Origin: Gemmatimonas sp.
Lineage (GTDB): Bacteria > Gemmatimonadota > Gemmatimonadetes > Gemmatimonadales > Gemmatimonadaceae
Direction: 5' to 3'
DNA length: 64,000 bases
Assembly (NCBI GenBank): GCA_023910675.1
Contig: JAAVWC010000005.1
Location: 153,551-217,550, forward strand
The translations under genes were made by a program, and so were the position numbers. The notes below the pieces were generated by a model. It was not told the DNA's origin and searched no databases. It saw only the letters and a list, made by a program, of their open reading frames with translations. This document shows, piece by piece, positions 44,673-53,345 of the stretch; the stretch's first letter is position 1, and the number at the start of each line of letters is the position of its first letter.

Positions 44673-45467
44673 TCAACCAGGCCCGCGCTTGCCCGTGTCA
44701 CGTACCACCATGCCGCCGGTATTCGTCGCGGAGACTTTGTCGTCGACGACGATGGCTTCCACGCGCTGCGCGCGGCCAATGGTGCTGCCGCCCGTGAGCA
44801 CCAAGGTGTAGGCGTGACCTCGCTCGAAGCGCATTTCTTTCTTGATGAGCTGCTTTCCGCTGCCATCGACCTTCACGATCACCGAGGTTGCACCGGCGTC
44901 GACGTCCTGGAAGCCCGCGTCGGCGGTGGGGTTCACGTTGTCGAAGACATTCCCCTCGCGTCCTTGGATCGAGACGTCGATATCTCCGATGCCGCTGAGC
45001 CCGTGCACGATGCGCAGACGGACTTTGGTGCTGTCGGGTTCAAACTCGTCGTGCAACACACGCAGTCTCACGCCGCCGTCCTTTTCGGGGAGGGCGAGCA
45101 TGGTATAGCGTGAGCCATCGAGCATGATCTCGTTGTTGGTTGCAATGGTGGTATCGAGTCCGGTGCCCTGCAGCCGGAAGCGGTTGACGTTATCCTTGAT
45201 CTCGGTGTAGGGCGTCACGGTGCGATAGTCGACGCTCGAAAAGAGTGCGCGATCATCGGCATTCACGGTGGCGCCGCCACCAGCGGGGAGCGCGTTGATC
45301 ATGCGCACCAGCGACGTCCCTCGCCTCTCGGCGGTCGCTTCGCTGGGCGAGGCCAGCCGTCCTTCGGCGGTCGTCGTTTGCACAGCCGTGTCTGCCGTGC
45401 GCTCGCCCTTGCAGGCGGCCGCGCTTGCCGCTGCAACCAGCGAGAGTGTCAGTAGCGATGTTCTCAT
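44673..45467 (-). CDS. DUF4397-type lipoprotein
   Basis: 264 residues. Signal with lipobox AAAC near residue 20. The body has tandem DUF4397-like beta segments: LVRMINALPAGGGATVNADD, VRLRIVHGLSGIGDIDVSIQ, FERGHAYTLVLTGG. Such domains are Ig-like and cell-surface. Start ATG 45467 has a GGAG ribosome site; the longer ATG at 45506 would add 13 residues and bury the signal peptide. It is read in the same direction as the his operon and starts 133 bases beyond the end of hisIE. Confidence 0.78.
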   Translation of the reverse strand: MRTSLLTLSLVAAASAAACKGERTADTAVQTTTAEGRLASPSEATAERRGTSLVRMINALPAGGGATVNADDRALFSSVDYRTVTPYTEIKDNVNRFRLQGTGLDTTIATNNEIMLDGSRYTMLALPEKDGGVRLRVLHDEFEPDSTKVRLRIVHGLSGIGDIDVSIQGREGNVFDNVNPTADAGFQDVDAGATSVIVKVDGSGKQLIKKEMRFERGHAYTLVLTGGSTIGRAQRVEAIVVDDKVSATNTGGMVVRDTGKRGPG

Positions 45468-45530
45468 TCGGTATCTCCGCAAAAGTGTACGAAGACGGTG
45501 TTGCATTCATTGTGCCGGTTTCAGGCGGTC

Positions 45531-45567
45531 GTCACCATTCGGAGCACCCCCCCCATCGAATGGTGAC
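45531..45567. repeat. 11-bp inverted repeat with C8 loop after the his operon
   Basis: GTCACCATTCG (45531-45541) pairs perfectly with CGAATGGTGAC (45557-45567); the 15-base loop contains eight consecutive C. It lies between the his operon end and the DUF4397 gene. Without a T-run it is more likely an operator or an RNA structure than an intrinsic terminator. Confidence 0.75.
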
Positions 45568-45599
45568 GCCCGTCATGCAATCTTTGGGCGAACGTCACC

Positions 45600-46220
45600 T
45601 CAACGCTGACGGGCTGCCAATACTGCGCGCACCTCATCGAGTGTGCCACCAACAGCGCGCAACGCCACCAGCGCATGGTACACCAGGTCGGCGGTCTCTT
45701 CGGCCGCCCGCTCGCGGTCGCCGTCCACACATGCGGTAGCAAGCTCCACCGCCTCCTCTCCAAGCTTCTTGAGGCGCAGATTGCGATCGCCCAGCAGCTT
45801 CTGGGTGTAGCTCACCTTCTCGCCGTCTTGCGCGGCGTGTGTCTGGCGGGACGCAATGGTCGCGTCGAGTGACGAGAACACGTCGCTGCGTAGGGCGTCT
45901 TCGCGAAAGCACGAGGTGGTCCCGTTGTGGCACGCGGGGCCCGCGGGCACGACCAGCGCCAATACGGCATCGGCATCGCAGTCGGCGGTGAGCGAGACAA
46001 CGGCGCTGCACGTGGCCGCTGGTTCCACCCTTGTGCCACAGGCCACGGCTACGTGAGCGGTAGTGCATTTCGCCCGTGCGTAGCGTATGCTCGAGCGCTT
46101 CACGGTCGGCGTGCGCCACCATGAGCACCGCGCCACTGTGCGCATCCTGCGTGACTACCGTGACGAGCCCATTGCCCTTGGTAAAAGTCGAGCGCTGTCG
46201 AGATCGAACATGGCGGTCAT
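45600..46220 (-). pseudogene. hisIE: hisIE with two apparent compensating frameshifts
   Basis: Encodes phosphoribosyl-AMP cyclohydrolase (HisI) fused to phosphoribosyl-ATP pyrophosphohydrolase (HisE), steps 2 and 3 of histidine synthesis. HisI reads in three pieces: [12 protein letters not shown] in the hisN frame; [19 protein letters not shown] through [16 protein letters not shown] in a second frame; then [18 protein letters not shown] and [14 protein letters not shown] (zinc Cys) back in the first frame, followed by an intact HisE ([20 protein letters not shown]). The shifts need one extra base at the AAAA run (46184-46187, plus strand) and one fewer near CGGCGC (46001-46006). With both corrected the protein is normal and the frame is continuous with hisN. 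An ATG at 46145 could start only a HisE-containing fragment. Confidence 0.8.
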
Positions 46221-47030
46221 GCGAGGACAGGCGTTGGAGGGAACGTCGGATTCGAGCAGGATGCGGCGTGTCGCGTTGGCGAGTGCACCATTCGTGGCAA
46301 TCACGTCGCCACCGAAGGCCGTGGGGTAGCCCTTCCAATCGCTGAAGCGTCCGCCCGCCTCGGTGATGAGCGGATACATGGCCGCCGCATCCCACGGATT
46401 GACGATGTCATCGACCATGATCTCGGCGCGCCCCGTGGCGACCAGCAGGTAGCCGTAGCAGTCGCCCCACGTGCGGCAGACCGCCACTTCGGAGGCGAGT
46501 GCACGCCAGGGCTCGCGACGGTGCTGACGCTCCAGAAAACGATCGTCGGTGGTCAGCAGCGTGGCCTCACGGAGCGCAGACACCGTGGAGACCTGCGCGC
46601 GGTTGCCGTTCCACCAGCAGCCTTCACCCGGAGCGGCGACCACCAGCTCGTTGACCGCCGGATAGCAGGCGGCTCCGGCCAGCACGGTATCGCCTTCGCA
46701 ACAGGCCACGAGCGTGCCCCAGAGCGGCACACCGCGCACGAAGGCCTTGGTGCCGTCGATGGGATCGAGAATCCAGCGGCGCGGCGCGTCGGAGCGCACC
46801 GTGTCGAACTCCTCGCCAAACAGGCCGTAGGCGGGAAAGCGTTCCTCGAGCCACGCGCGCGCCTGCCGTTCTGCTTCCCGATCGGCAATGGTGACCGGCG
46901 AACCGTCGCCCTTGGTCTCGACCGACACCCCGGCGTTATACCACTGCATGGCCACGCTGGCCGCAAAGCGCGCCACTTCGGCGGCTGCCTGCATGAGCGA
47001 CGCCGGCGATTCACTGAACTGTGCGCTCAC
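46155..47030 (-). CDS. hisN: Histidinol-phosphatase, inositol-monophosphatase type
   Basis: 291 residues as read. The IMPase-family metal motifs are intact: [10 protein letters not shown], the [15 protein letters not shown] block and [19 protein letters not shown]. It dephosphorylates histidinol phosphate, the step that this operon's short HisB cannot perform. Family members usually end about at NATRRILL; here the frame runs on through [14 protein letters not shown], the start of HisI, and stops at TAG 46155 only because of the apparent frameshift there. Its start overlaps the hisF stop (ATGA, 47027-47030). Confidence 0.9.
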   Translation of the reverse strand: MSAQFSESPASLMQAAAEVARFAASVAMQWYNAGVSVETKGDGSPVTIADREAERQARAWLEERFPAYGLFGEEFDTVRSDAPRRWILDPIDGTKAFVRGVPLWGTLVACCEGDTVLAGAACYPAVNELVVAAPGEGCWWNGNRAQVSTVSALREATLLTTDDRFLERQHRREPWRALASEVAVCRTWGDCYGYLLVATGRAEIMVDDIVNPWDAAAMYPLITEAGGRFSDWKGYPTAFGGDVIATNGALANATRRILLESDVPSNACPRMTAMFDLDSARLLPRAMGSSR

Positions 47031-47809
47031 GACGACACCGGCGCGGCGGTAGCGTGACGCACGTTGAGTCCCGCCTCGCGCATGACCTGCTTGAGAGCAT
47101 GCACCGTCGTGAGACCATCATGCAGAATGCCTGCGACCAGCACCGCGTCGGCGTTGGCCTGCTGAACGGCATCGACAAGATGCTGCGCCGTCCCGGCACC
47201 GCCGGAAGCAATGACGGGCACGTTCACGGCGTTGGCTACCGCGCGCGTGATCTCAAGATCGTAGCCAATGCGCGCGCCGTCACGATCGATGCTCGTGAGC
47301 AGAATCTCTCCCGCCCCGCGCGACACGCACTCCTGCGCCCACGCCACCGCTTCGAGCGGCGTTTCTTCGCGGCCACCCTTCACCCAGACCTTGTACACGC
47401 CGTCGGCGTTCTTCTTGGCATCGATGCTTGCCACCACGCATTGCGAGCCAAACCGGTCGGCCGCCGCCGTGAGCATGGCGGGGTTGGTCACGGCGGCTGA
47501 GTTCACCGACACCTTGTCGGCACCGGCGCGGAGCGCCCGCGCCACATCGTCGGCGGTGCGTACACCACCGCCAATGGTGAGCGGAATGAACAGCCGTTCC
47601 GCTGTCCGGCGCGCGACATCGAGCAGTGTCGCCCGCTCTTCGGCGCTCGCCGAAATATCGAGGAAGGTGATTTCGTCGGCACCTTCGAGCTCGTACCGCT
47701 CCGAGAGCGACACCGGGTCGCCCACGTCGCGCAGCCCCACGAAGTTCACCCCCTTCACGACGCGCCCGCCTTTGACATCCAGGCAGACGATGACACGACG
47801 CGTCAGCAT
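47027..47809 (-). CDS. hisF: Imidazole glycerol phosphate synthase, cyclase subunit
   Basis: 260 residues, TIM barrel. Catalytic Asp residues are in VIVCLDVKGGRVVKGVNF and VVASIDAKKNADGVYKVW; phosphate-binding loops in IGGGVRTADDV, LLTSIDRDGA and IASGGAGT. With HisH it converts PRFAR and ammonia to imidazole glycerol phosphate and AICAR. One base separates it from hisB. Confidence 0.95.
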   Translation of the reverse strand: MLTRRVIVCLDVKGGRVVKGVNFVGLRDVGDPVSLSERYELEGADEITFLDISASAEERATLLDVARRTAERLFIPLTIGGGVRTADDVARALRAGADKVSVNSAAVTNPAMLTAAADRFGSQCVVASIDAKKNADGVYKVWVKGGREETPLEAVAWAQECVSRGAGEILLTSIDRDGARIGYDLEITRAVANAVNVPVIASGGAGTAQHLVDAVQQANADAVLVAGILHDGLTTVHALKQVMREAGLNVRHATAAPVSS

Positions 47810-47810
47810 G

Positions 47811-48359
47811 TCACCCGTTCCCGTTGATCTCGAGCTTCACGGATCCCTTGGTGCTGAACACCGCACCCGTCTCGACGAGCGCCTCGCGCAGCGCAAGGCC
47901 CAGCGCTTTGAACGCCGCTTCGATGATGTGGTGCTTGTCGGTGCCGCGCAGCACGCGCACGTGCAGCGTCGCCTTCGCGTTGTCGGCGAAGGAGCGCATG
48001 AAGTGATCGTAGATCCCCGACGGCAGCGGTCCGCGATAGTACGGACGTCCGCCAAGGTCGAGTACGACCTGTACGAGGGCGTCGTCCATGGGCACTGTGC
48101 GTTCACCGTAGCGCGCACAGGTGGCCGGCGTGTGCACCGCAAAGGCCTGCCCCAGCGCAATCGCCACATCTTCGATGAGATGATGACGCAGATCGCCCTT
48201 GGCCTGAATGTCGAAGCCCACGCCAGAATACCTGGAGAGCGCCACGAGCATGTGATCGAGAAACGGCTCGGTGGTGTCGATGGATGGCAGCGTCGTCGAC
48301 GGCTCGTCAAGCGCAATGCGGATGTGCGTTTCCTTCGATTCGCGAACGACAACGGTCAT
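47811..48359 (-). CDS. hisB: Imidazoleglycerol-phosphate dehydratase
   Basis: 182 residues, the monofunctional dehydratase without a phosphatase domain. Metal-binding His motifs: FLDHMLVALSRYSG, KGDLRHHLIEDVAIALGQA, IYDHFMRSFADNA, GTDKHHIIEAAFKALG. Slightly short because the N-terminal REAxIERxTxET strand is compressed (VVVRESKETHIRIAL). Start overlaps hisA stop (ATGA, 48356-48359); a longer upstream frame would cover hisA and is not used. Confidence 0.94.
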   Translation of the reverse strand: MTVVVRESKETHIRIALDEPSTTLPSIDTTEPFLDHMLVALSRYSGVGFDIQAKGDLRHHLIEDVAIALGQAFAVHTPATCARYGERTVPMDDALVQVVLDLGGRPYYRGPLPSGIYDHFMRSFADNAKATLHVRVLRGTDKHHIIEAAFKALGLALREALVETGAVFSTKGSVKLEINGNG

Positions 48360-49069
48360 GCGCCAAACTCCTCTGCAAGTCGACGCGGATCGATCGCGCC
48401 CGTGTACAAAGCCATGCCCAACACCGCGCCGGCCAGCCCGCGATGTTCGAGCGCCCGCATATCCTCGAGACTGGTCACGCCACCCGATGCAAATACGGGC
48501 CAGGCACTCGCCTCGGCCACGTCTTCCATGAGCGGCAAGTCGGTCCCCTGCATCTTGCCTTCCAGATGTACCGCCGTCACCAGCACTCCCGCCAGCGGCA
48601 GCACCGACAGCTCCTCCACGAAGTCGACCACGTTCAGACGAGACGTCTCCGCCCACCCCTTGGTGACGACGTACCGCTCGCGCACGTCGGCGGCCACAAT
48701 GAGGCGCCCGGGGAAACGCATCGCCATCTCCTCGCGCCAGTCGGCATCTTCGACCGCACGCGTGCCCACCACCACCCACGACGCACCTTCATCGAGCAGC
48801 CGCTCAATGCGCCCTTCGTCGCGCACGCCGCCACCAACCTGTACGGGGACATCGGCGGTGCGCAGAATCTCGCGGATGATCTCCATGTTGTGCCCGCGGC
48901 CCGTCGCGGCATCGAGATCGACGACGTGCAACCGCGTGAACCCTTCACGCACCCAGTCGCGCGCGACCGATGGCGGGTCTTCGAGCCGGATCTTTTCGGC
49001 ATCGTAATCGCCGCCCACCAACTGCACGCACTTGCCGCCGCGCAGATCCACCGCCGGAATGGCGATCAT
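48356..49069 (-). CDS. hisA: ProFAR isomerase
   Basis: 237 residues. Catalytic Asp in AIPAVDLRGGKCVQL and in IVAADVRERYVVTKGW, phosphate loops VQVGGGVRDEG and FASGGVTSLEDM. It isomerises ProFAR to PRFAR. It overlaps hisH by four bases (49066-49069). Confidence 0.94.
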   Translation of the reverse strand: MIAIPAVDLRGGKCVQLVGGDYDAEKIRLEDPPSVARDWVREGFTRLHVVDLDAATGRGHNMEIIREILRTADVPVQVGGGVRDEGRIERLLDEGASWVVVGTRAVEDADWREEMAMRFPGRLIVAADVRERYVVTKGWAETSRLNVVDFVEELSVLPLAGVLVTAVHLEGKMQGTDLPLMEDVAEASAWPVFASGGVTSLEDMRALEHRGLAGAVLGMALYTGAIDPRRLAEEFGA

Positions 49070-49710
49070 ACCGAGCTCCGTTGCTGAGTGGCCACCGCAG
49101 TGGCAAAGTCGAGAAACGCCTTCACGAACGTGACGCCCGGCGTACTCGACTTCTCCGGGTGAAACTGGGTGCCGATCACATGGCCGCGGCGCACCGAGGC
49201 CACAAACCGATCACCTTCGTGCTCACTCCATGCGGTCACGTACTGCTCGCCATCAGCGGTGGGACGACAGACAAACGAGTTCGCATAATACGCCACATCG
49301 AGCGATGCCGTATCGAGCAGCGGTTCCGACACGGCATCGAGACGATTCCAGCCGATTTGTGGCACCCGTTCCGCCGACAAGCGCGTCACGCGGCCGGGCA
49401 CGATACCGAGCCCCTCGCCAGCCCCTTCGTCGCTGGCGTCGAACAACAGCTGCATGCCCAGGCAGATGCCCAGTGTCGGCAGTCCACCAAGCAGCGCGTC
49501 GCGCATGGCGTCGCGCCCGCTGGCCAGGCGCTCGGCCGCCGGCGCGAAAGCGCCGACACCAGGCAGAATGAGCGCGTCGGTGTTCCGTACCGCCGCCGCC
49601 GGGTCGGTCTCTACCGTGACCGTGGCCCCGCCCGCTTCCACGGCTTTCACCAGCGAGTGCAGATTGCCGGCGCCGTAATCGAACACCGTCACGCGTAATG
49701 GGGTCGTCAT
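49066..49710 (-). CDS. hisH: Imidazole glycerol phosphate synthase, glutamine amidotransferase subunit
   Basis: 214 residues, class-I amidotransferase. Nucleophile Cys in TLGICLGMQLLFDASDEG, His and Glu in IGTQFHPEKSS, start VFDYGAGNLHSLVKAVEA. It supplies ammonia to HisF. ATG 49710 overlaps the hisC stop by four bases, the reason for preferring it over an ATG at 49782. Confidence 0.95.
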   Translation of the reverse strand: MTTPLRVTVFDYGAGNLHSLVKAVEAGGATVTVETDPAAAVRNTDALILPGVGAFAPAAERLASGRDAMRDALLGGLPTLGICLGMQLLFDASDEGAGEGLGIVPGRVTRLSAERVPQIGWNRLDAVSEPLLDTASLDVAYYANSFVCRPTADGEQYVTAWSEHEGDRFVASVRRGHVIGTQFHPEKSSTPGVTFVKAFLDFATAVATQQRSSV

Positions 49711-50804
49711 GAGGTCACGCCTCCGTACACGTCGGCGGTCGCATCGTCGAACGCCACGAGGAAGCGCTCGAGCATTTCCCACGGCCCCACGCTGATGCGT
49801 AGCGTGTCGCCTACGTGCGGCAGCCCGGCAAAGGGACGCGCCGCCACACCGCGTGCGCGCAGCGCCTGTCCGACTTCAACGGCCTGCGCCACCGGCACAC
49901 ATACATAGTTGGCGTGCGACGTCAGCGGGGCATAGCCGCGATCACGCAGCGCCGCCGCCAAACGCTCCCGGTTCTCCACCGCGAGCGCGACATGCGCCTG
50001 CACCCATGCCATGTCTTCGCGCAGCGCCGTGAGCGCCACCTGCTCGGCCATCGCATTCACCTTGTACGGGCCGCGCGACTTCTCCACGTCGCGGACCAGC
50101 GCCGGCGCGCCGATGCCGTAGCCCACGCGCAGTCCGGCAAGTCCGAACGCCTTCGACATGGTCCGAATCACCAGCAGGTTGTCGACGCGCATGGCGAGCT
50201 CCACCGCCGAGACGCCGCTGAACTCCGCATAGGCTTCGTCGATGAATACCACACCGGGCGCTTCGCGCACCGCCCGCTCGAGCGTCTCCTGCGTGAGCAG
50301 CGCACCGGTGGGATTATTCGGCGTGCACAGATACAGAATGCGCGGCTTTGCGGCGAGCAGGGCGTCGAGATCCGGCTGATGATCAGGGCGTTCGGGTACC
50401 CCGACATAGGTGAGGCCGTTCATCTGTGCGAAGATGGGAATCATCGCGAAGCTCGGCTCACTGCTGGCCACCACCGAGCCCGGGTCACCGAAGGCGCGCA
50501 TGGCGCTGTCGAGAATGTCGTCGGAGCCGCACCCCGTCACGAGGTACTCGGGCTTGGCGCCGACGAACGACGCCAGTGCTTCCTTGAGTTCGGCCGCGTA
50601 CAGCGATGGGTACCGCGTAATGCGCGCCACGGGAATCTCACGTAGCGCGCGTTCCGCGTGCGGCGGCAGGCCCCACAGATTCGTGTTGTCCGTGAGGTCC
50701 AGGTCGACCGGTGCCCGCTTGGGGTCGTACAGTGGTACTGCGTCGTACAGCGCGCGCGCAAAGGTAAGCCGGTCGGTTGTCATATCGATGTTGCTCGTGC
50801 TCAT
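49707..50804 (-). CDS. hisC: Histidinol-phosphate aminotransferase
   Basis: 365 residues, PLP fold type I. Lys-binding site RTMSKAFGLAGLRVGYG; other conserved blocks LTDNTNLWGLPPHAERAL, ITRYPSLYAAELKEALA, CTPNNPTGALLTQE, VFIDEAYAEFSG. It transaminates imidazole acetol phosphate. ATG 50804 overlaps the hisD stop (50801-50804). Confidence 0.94.
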   Translation of the reverse strand: MSTSNIDMTTDRLTFARALYDAVPLYDPKRAPVDLDLTDNTNLWGLPPHAERALREIPVARITRYPSLYAAELKEALASFVGAKPEYLVTGCGSDDILDSAMRAFGDPGSVVASSEPSFAMIPIFAQMNGLTYVGVPERPDHQPDLDALLAAKPRILYLCTPNNPTGALLTQETLERAVREAPGVVFIDEAYAEFSGVSAVELAMRVDNLLVIRTMSKAFGLAGLRVGYGIGAPALVRDVEKSRGPYKVNAMAEQVALTALREDMAWVQAHVALAVENRERLAAALRDRGYAPLTSHANYVCVPVAQAVEVGQALRARGVAARPFAGLPHVGDTLRISVGPWEMLERFLVAFDDATADVYGGVTS

Positions 50805-52135
50805 CGGGTGCTCCCCGTCGTGATCCACGCGCGTGCGGCCGCCGCGTGTGCCGGCAATCCTTCAGCGTCGGCAAAGCGTCCGACATCTTCGGCGAGACTC
50901 GCGGCCGCTGCGGGCGTGACTTCCTGCCATGTGGTCCAACGCACGAAATCCAGCGTGCTCAACCCCGAGTAGCTGCGGCCAGCGCCTGCGGTGGGCAAAA
51001 CATGGTTGGCGCCCGTCATGTAGTCGCCATACGCCACACTGCTGGAAGCGCCCACGAAAATGGTGCCTGCGTTTCGCAGCGCCGCGAGCGTACGCTCGCG
51101 CACGTCATCGCGCACCACCAGGAGCAGGTGCTCTGCGGCCCACTCATTGGTGAACGCGATGGCCTCACTGAGGAGTGGCACGGTGACAATGGCGCCGCGG
51201 GCGGCGAGCGACGCACGCACGACGTCGGCGCGCGGTGCAGTCGCGAGTTGTGCGGCGAGTGCGGTGCGCACGTCGTTTGCGAGCAGGTCGACATCGTCTC
51301 CCGCGAGTATCGTGACGACGGCGGCATCGGGATCGTGCTCGGCCTGCGCCATCATCTCCCGGGCAACGGCATCGGCCTTGGCGGAACTGTCGCCGAGGAC
51401 GAGCAGCTCACTCGGTCCCGCCGGCGAATCGATGGCAACGGCGTTCACGAGCTGCAGCTTGGCTTCGGCCACGTAGGCATTGCCCGGTCCCATGATGCGA
51501 TCGACGCGCGGCACACTCTCGGTGCCAACCGCCAGCGCGGCAATCGCGCCGGCACCACCCAGCGCGAAGACACGATCGACGTTGGCGAGGGCTGCGGCGG
51601 CAAGCACGACGGCGGAGGGCTTGCCATCGGGCCCCGGCGGCGAGCAGACGATCACTTCACCCACACCGGCGACGCGCGCCGGAATGGCACCCATGAGTAA
51701 CGAACTCGGATAGGCTGCGCGTCCGCCCGGCGCGTAGATGCCCACGCGCTGTAGCGGATCGGGACGACGTCCAACCGTGATGCCGGGCTCCGGTGAACAG
51801 ATGCTCTCTACCGGACGAAAGGCCGCGTGTACCGACGCGATGTTGCGCGCCGCGCGCTCGAGCGACTGCCGCAGCGCCGGGTCGAGTGCCGCCAGCGCCG
51901 CATCCCACTCTGCGCGCGGCACTTCGAGTGCCGTCAGGTTCACCTTGTCGAAGTCGCGCGCAAAGTCGACGAGCGCCGCATCACCTCGTGTGCGCACCTG
52001 CTCGATGATCGCCGCCGTGCGCGTACGAACAGACTTGTCCGTCGTCGAGGAACGATCAACGACCGCGTGCACCGTCTTGCGGTCCAACCAGGCGAGTTCG
52101 CCGAACGCCCGCAGTTGCACTGGCGACATGCTCAC
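50801..52135 (-). CDS. hisD: Histidinol dehydrogenase
   Basis: 444 residues. Zinc and catalytic residues: QAEHDPDAAVVT (Gln and His), NEWAAEHLLLVV (the Glu-His base pair), YGDYMTGANHVLPTAGAGR. It oxidises histidinol to histidine in two NAD-dependent steps. Overlaps hisG by four bases (52132-52135). Confidence 0.95.
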   Translation of the reverse strand: MSMSPVQLRAFGELAWLDRKTVHAVVDRSSTTDKSVRTRTAAIIEQVRTRGDAALVDFARDFDKVNLTALEVPRAEWDAALAALDPALRQSLERAARNIASVHAAFRPVESICSPEPGITVGRRPDPLQRVGIYAPGGRAAYPSSLLMGAIPARVAGVGEVIVCSPPGPDGKPSAVVLAAAALANVDRVFALGGAGAIAALAVGTESVPRVDRIMGPGNAYVAEAKLQLVNAVAIDSPAGPSELLVLGDSSAKADAVAREMMAQAEHDPDAAVVTILAGDDVDLLANDVRTALAAQLATAPRADVVRASLAARGAIVTVPLLSEAIAFTNEWAAEHLLLVVRDDVRERTLAALRNAGTIFVGASSSVAYGDYMTGANHVLPTAGAGRSYSGLSTLDFVRWTTWQEVTPAAAASLAEDVGRFADAEGLPAHAAAARAWITTGSTR

Positions 52136-53010
52136 GGCACGAGCCTCTCGATTCGCGTGACCAGAATGCCTTCACCGCCGAGCGCGCGCAGCTGCGAGAT
52201 GGTGCGATAAATGGTGCTCGCGCTCACCACCGCGTGAACAGCCACAAACGTCGACGACTCCGCAATCTCGATGACGGTCGGGCCATTGAGTCCGGGCAGG
52301 ACCTCGCGCACCTGGTCGAGGGCCGCACGCGGCACGTTGGCCATGAGGTAGCGTTGCCCACGCGCACGGATGACCGACGCGAGCGCGGTGACGAGATCGT
52401 CGAGCTCCTGCCGACGCGCCGGATCACCGTTGCGCGGACCGCCCTCGGCCGTGATGAGGTGGGCGCTCGAGCGCAGCACGGTATCGATCTCGCGCAGTCC
52501 ATTCACGCGCAGGGTGGAGCCGGTGGAGGTGAGGTCCACCACGACATCGGCGATGCCCAGGTGCGGGGCGATCTCGGCGGCGCCGGACACCGGCACGACG
52601 TCGACCGGGCAGCCGCGCGCTTCGAAGAACTTGCGCGTGATGTTGGGGAAGACCGTCGCCACGCGCATGCGGGTGCCGGTACGGCCAATGTCTTCGACGG
52701 AACGAATGCCGGACTCTTCGCGGGCGGCCACGACCAGGCGGCACTTGCCGAACCCGAGGTCGAGATGCGAAGTGAGCGGCCGTCCCGCTTCATTGACAAG
52801 GTCCCAGCCGGTCACGCCCACGTCGGCGGCGCCGTCGGCGATGAACTCAGGGATGTCCTGCGCCCGGACGAAGATGGCCTCGAACTCCCCACCCAGGGAG
52901 GCGGTCAGGGCGCGCTCACCCGACGAGCGGACTTCGAGCCCGGCGTCGTTGAAGAGCTCGCGGGTGTCTTCGCTCAGGCGGCCTTTATTGGGGAGGGCGA
53001 TTCTCAGCAT
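52132..53010 (-). CDS. hisG: ATP phosphoribosyltransferase, long form
   Basis: 292 residues, the long HisG with a C-terminal regulatory domain (PTVIEIAESSTFVAVHAVVS) for feedback inhibition by histidine, so no HisZ is needed. Catalytic part: LRIALPNKGRLSEDT, GVTGWDLVNEAG, DVVVDLTSTGSTLRVNGL (PRPP-binding loop). It is the first committed enzyme and first structural gene of the operon, 91 bases beyond the attenuator hairpin. Confidence 0.95.
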   Translation of the reverse strand: MLRIALPNKGRLSEDTRELFNDAGLEVRSSGERALTASLGGEFEAIFVRAQDIPEFIADGAADVGVTGWDLVNEAGRPLTSHLDLGFGKCRLVVAAREESGIRSVEDIGRTGTRMRVATVFPNITRKFFEARGCPVDVVPVSGAAEIAPHLGIADVVVDLTSTGSTLRVNGLREIDTVLRSSAHLITAEGGPRNGDPARRQELDDLVTALASVIRARGQRYLMANVPRAALDQVREVLPGLNGPTVIEIAESSTFVAVHAVVSASTIYRTISQLRALGGEGILVTRIERLVP

Positions 53011-53101
53011 GGTGTTCTATGGATTGAAAAACGAAAGCGCTGGTAGCGCTGGAATGGCGGCGTTGGGGCGGTGCAAGAGCAACTGCTGGAACGCGGGCAA
53101 C

Positions 53102-53130
53102 AAAAAAGGCCCGTCCGGGGAGGACGGGCC
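53102..53130 (-). terminator. his attenuator terminator
   Basis: On the minus strand, a 9-bp perfect stem (GGCCCGTCC / GGACGGGCC, loop TCCCC) is followed by six T. It sits between the leader peptide stop (53167) and hisG, the place of a classical attenuator. A competing hairpin inside the leader (CCCGAC...GTCGGG, around 53188-53203) may act as pause or antiterminator element. Confidence 0.88.
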
Positions 53131-53166
53131 GCAGGTCGCTGTGGTGCAGGGGATCCGGTGCTGCCG

Positions 53167-53250
53167 TTACCCCATCACGCACGAAGCGCCCCGACCCGTC
53201 GGGCCGTGGCCATGATGCGCATGATGGTGGGCGGGGCGCGCGAAATGCAT
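53167..53250 (-). CDS. hisL: his operon leader peptide
   Basis: A 27-codon frame with seven His among codons 2-15 (order M H F A R P A H H H A H H G H) and ending at TAA. Too short for standard gene finding. His-rich leaders of this kind set ribosome stalling when charged tRNA-His is scarce, which prevents formation of the terminator hairpin at 53102-53130 and lets the his operon be transcribed. There is no Shine-Dalgarno sequence; the promoter prediction places the transcription start on the ATG, so it may be leaderless. Confidence 0.88.
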   Translation of the reverse strand: MHFARPAHHHAHHGHGPTGRGASCVMG

Positions 53251-53258
53251 AGAGATAG

Positions 53259-53287
53259 AGGCTAGCCGAGCGGGGGGGAGGCGTCAA
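53259..53287 (-). promoter_or_regulatory. Probable his operon promoter
   Basis: Minus strand: TTGACG (-35; plus-strand 53282-53287) and TAGCCT (-10; 53259-53264) with an exact 17-base spacer. Predicted start is at or next to the leader-peptide ATG (53250). The -10 is only a moderate match. Confidence 0.6.
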
Positions 53288-53328
53288 GTGCGGAATTCCC
53301 AGACCGGGGCCTTTGCGCCGGGCCCTTT

Positions 53329-53344
53329 TGTGAATAGTTTCACA
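53329..53344. promoter_or_regulatory. CRP/FNR-type operator
   Basis: TGTGAATAGTTTCACA is a perfect TGTGA-N6-TCACA palindrome, the consensus for CRP-family regulators. It lies between the divergent his leader (starts 53250) and the cupredoxin gene (starts 53427), so it could affect either. Confidence 0.7.
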
Positions 53345-53345
53345 A

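Noticed and set aside
52985..53287. 100-codon minus-strand frame covering the his leader region
   Set aside because: Frame differs from the His-rich leader and crosses the terminator; it has no start context or family.
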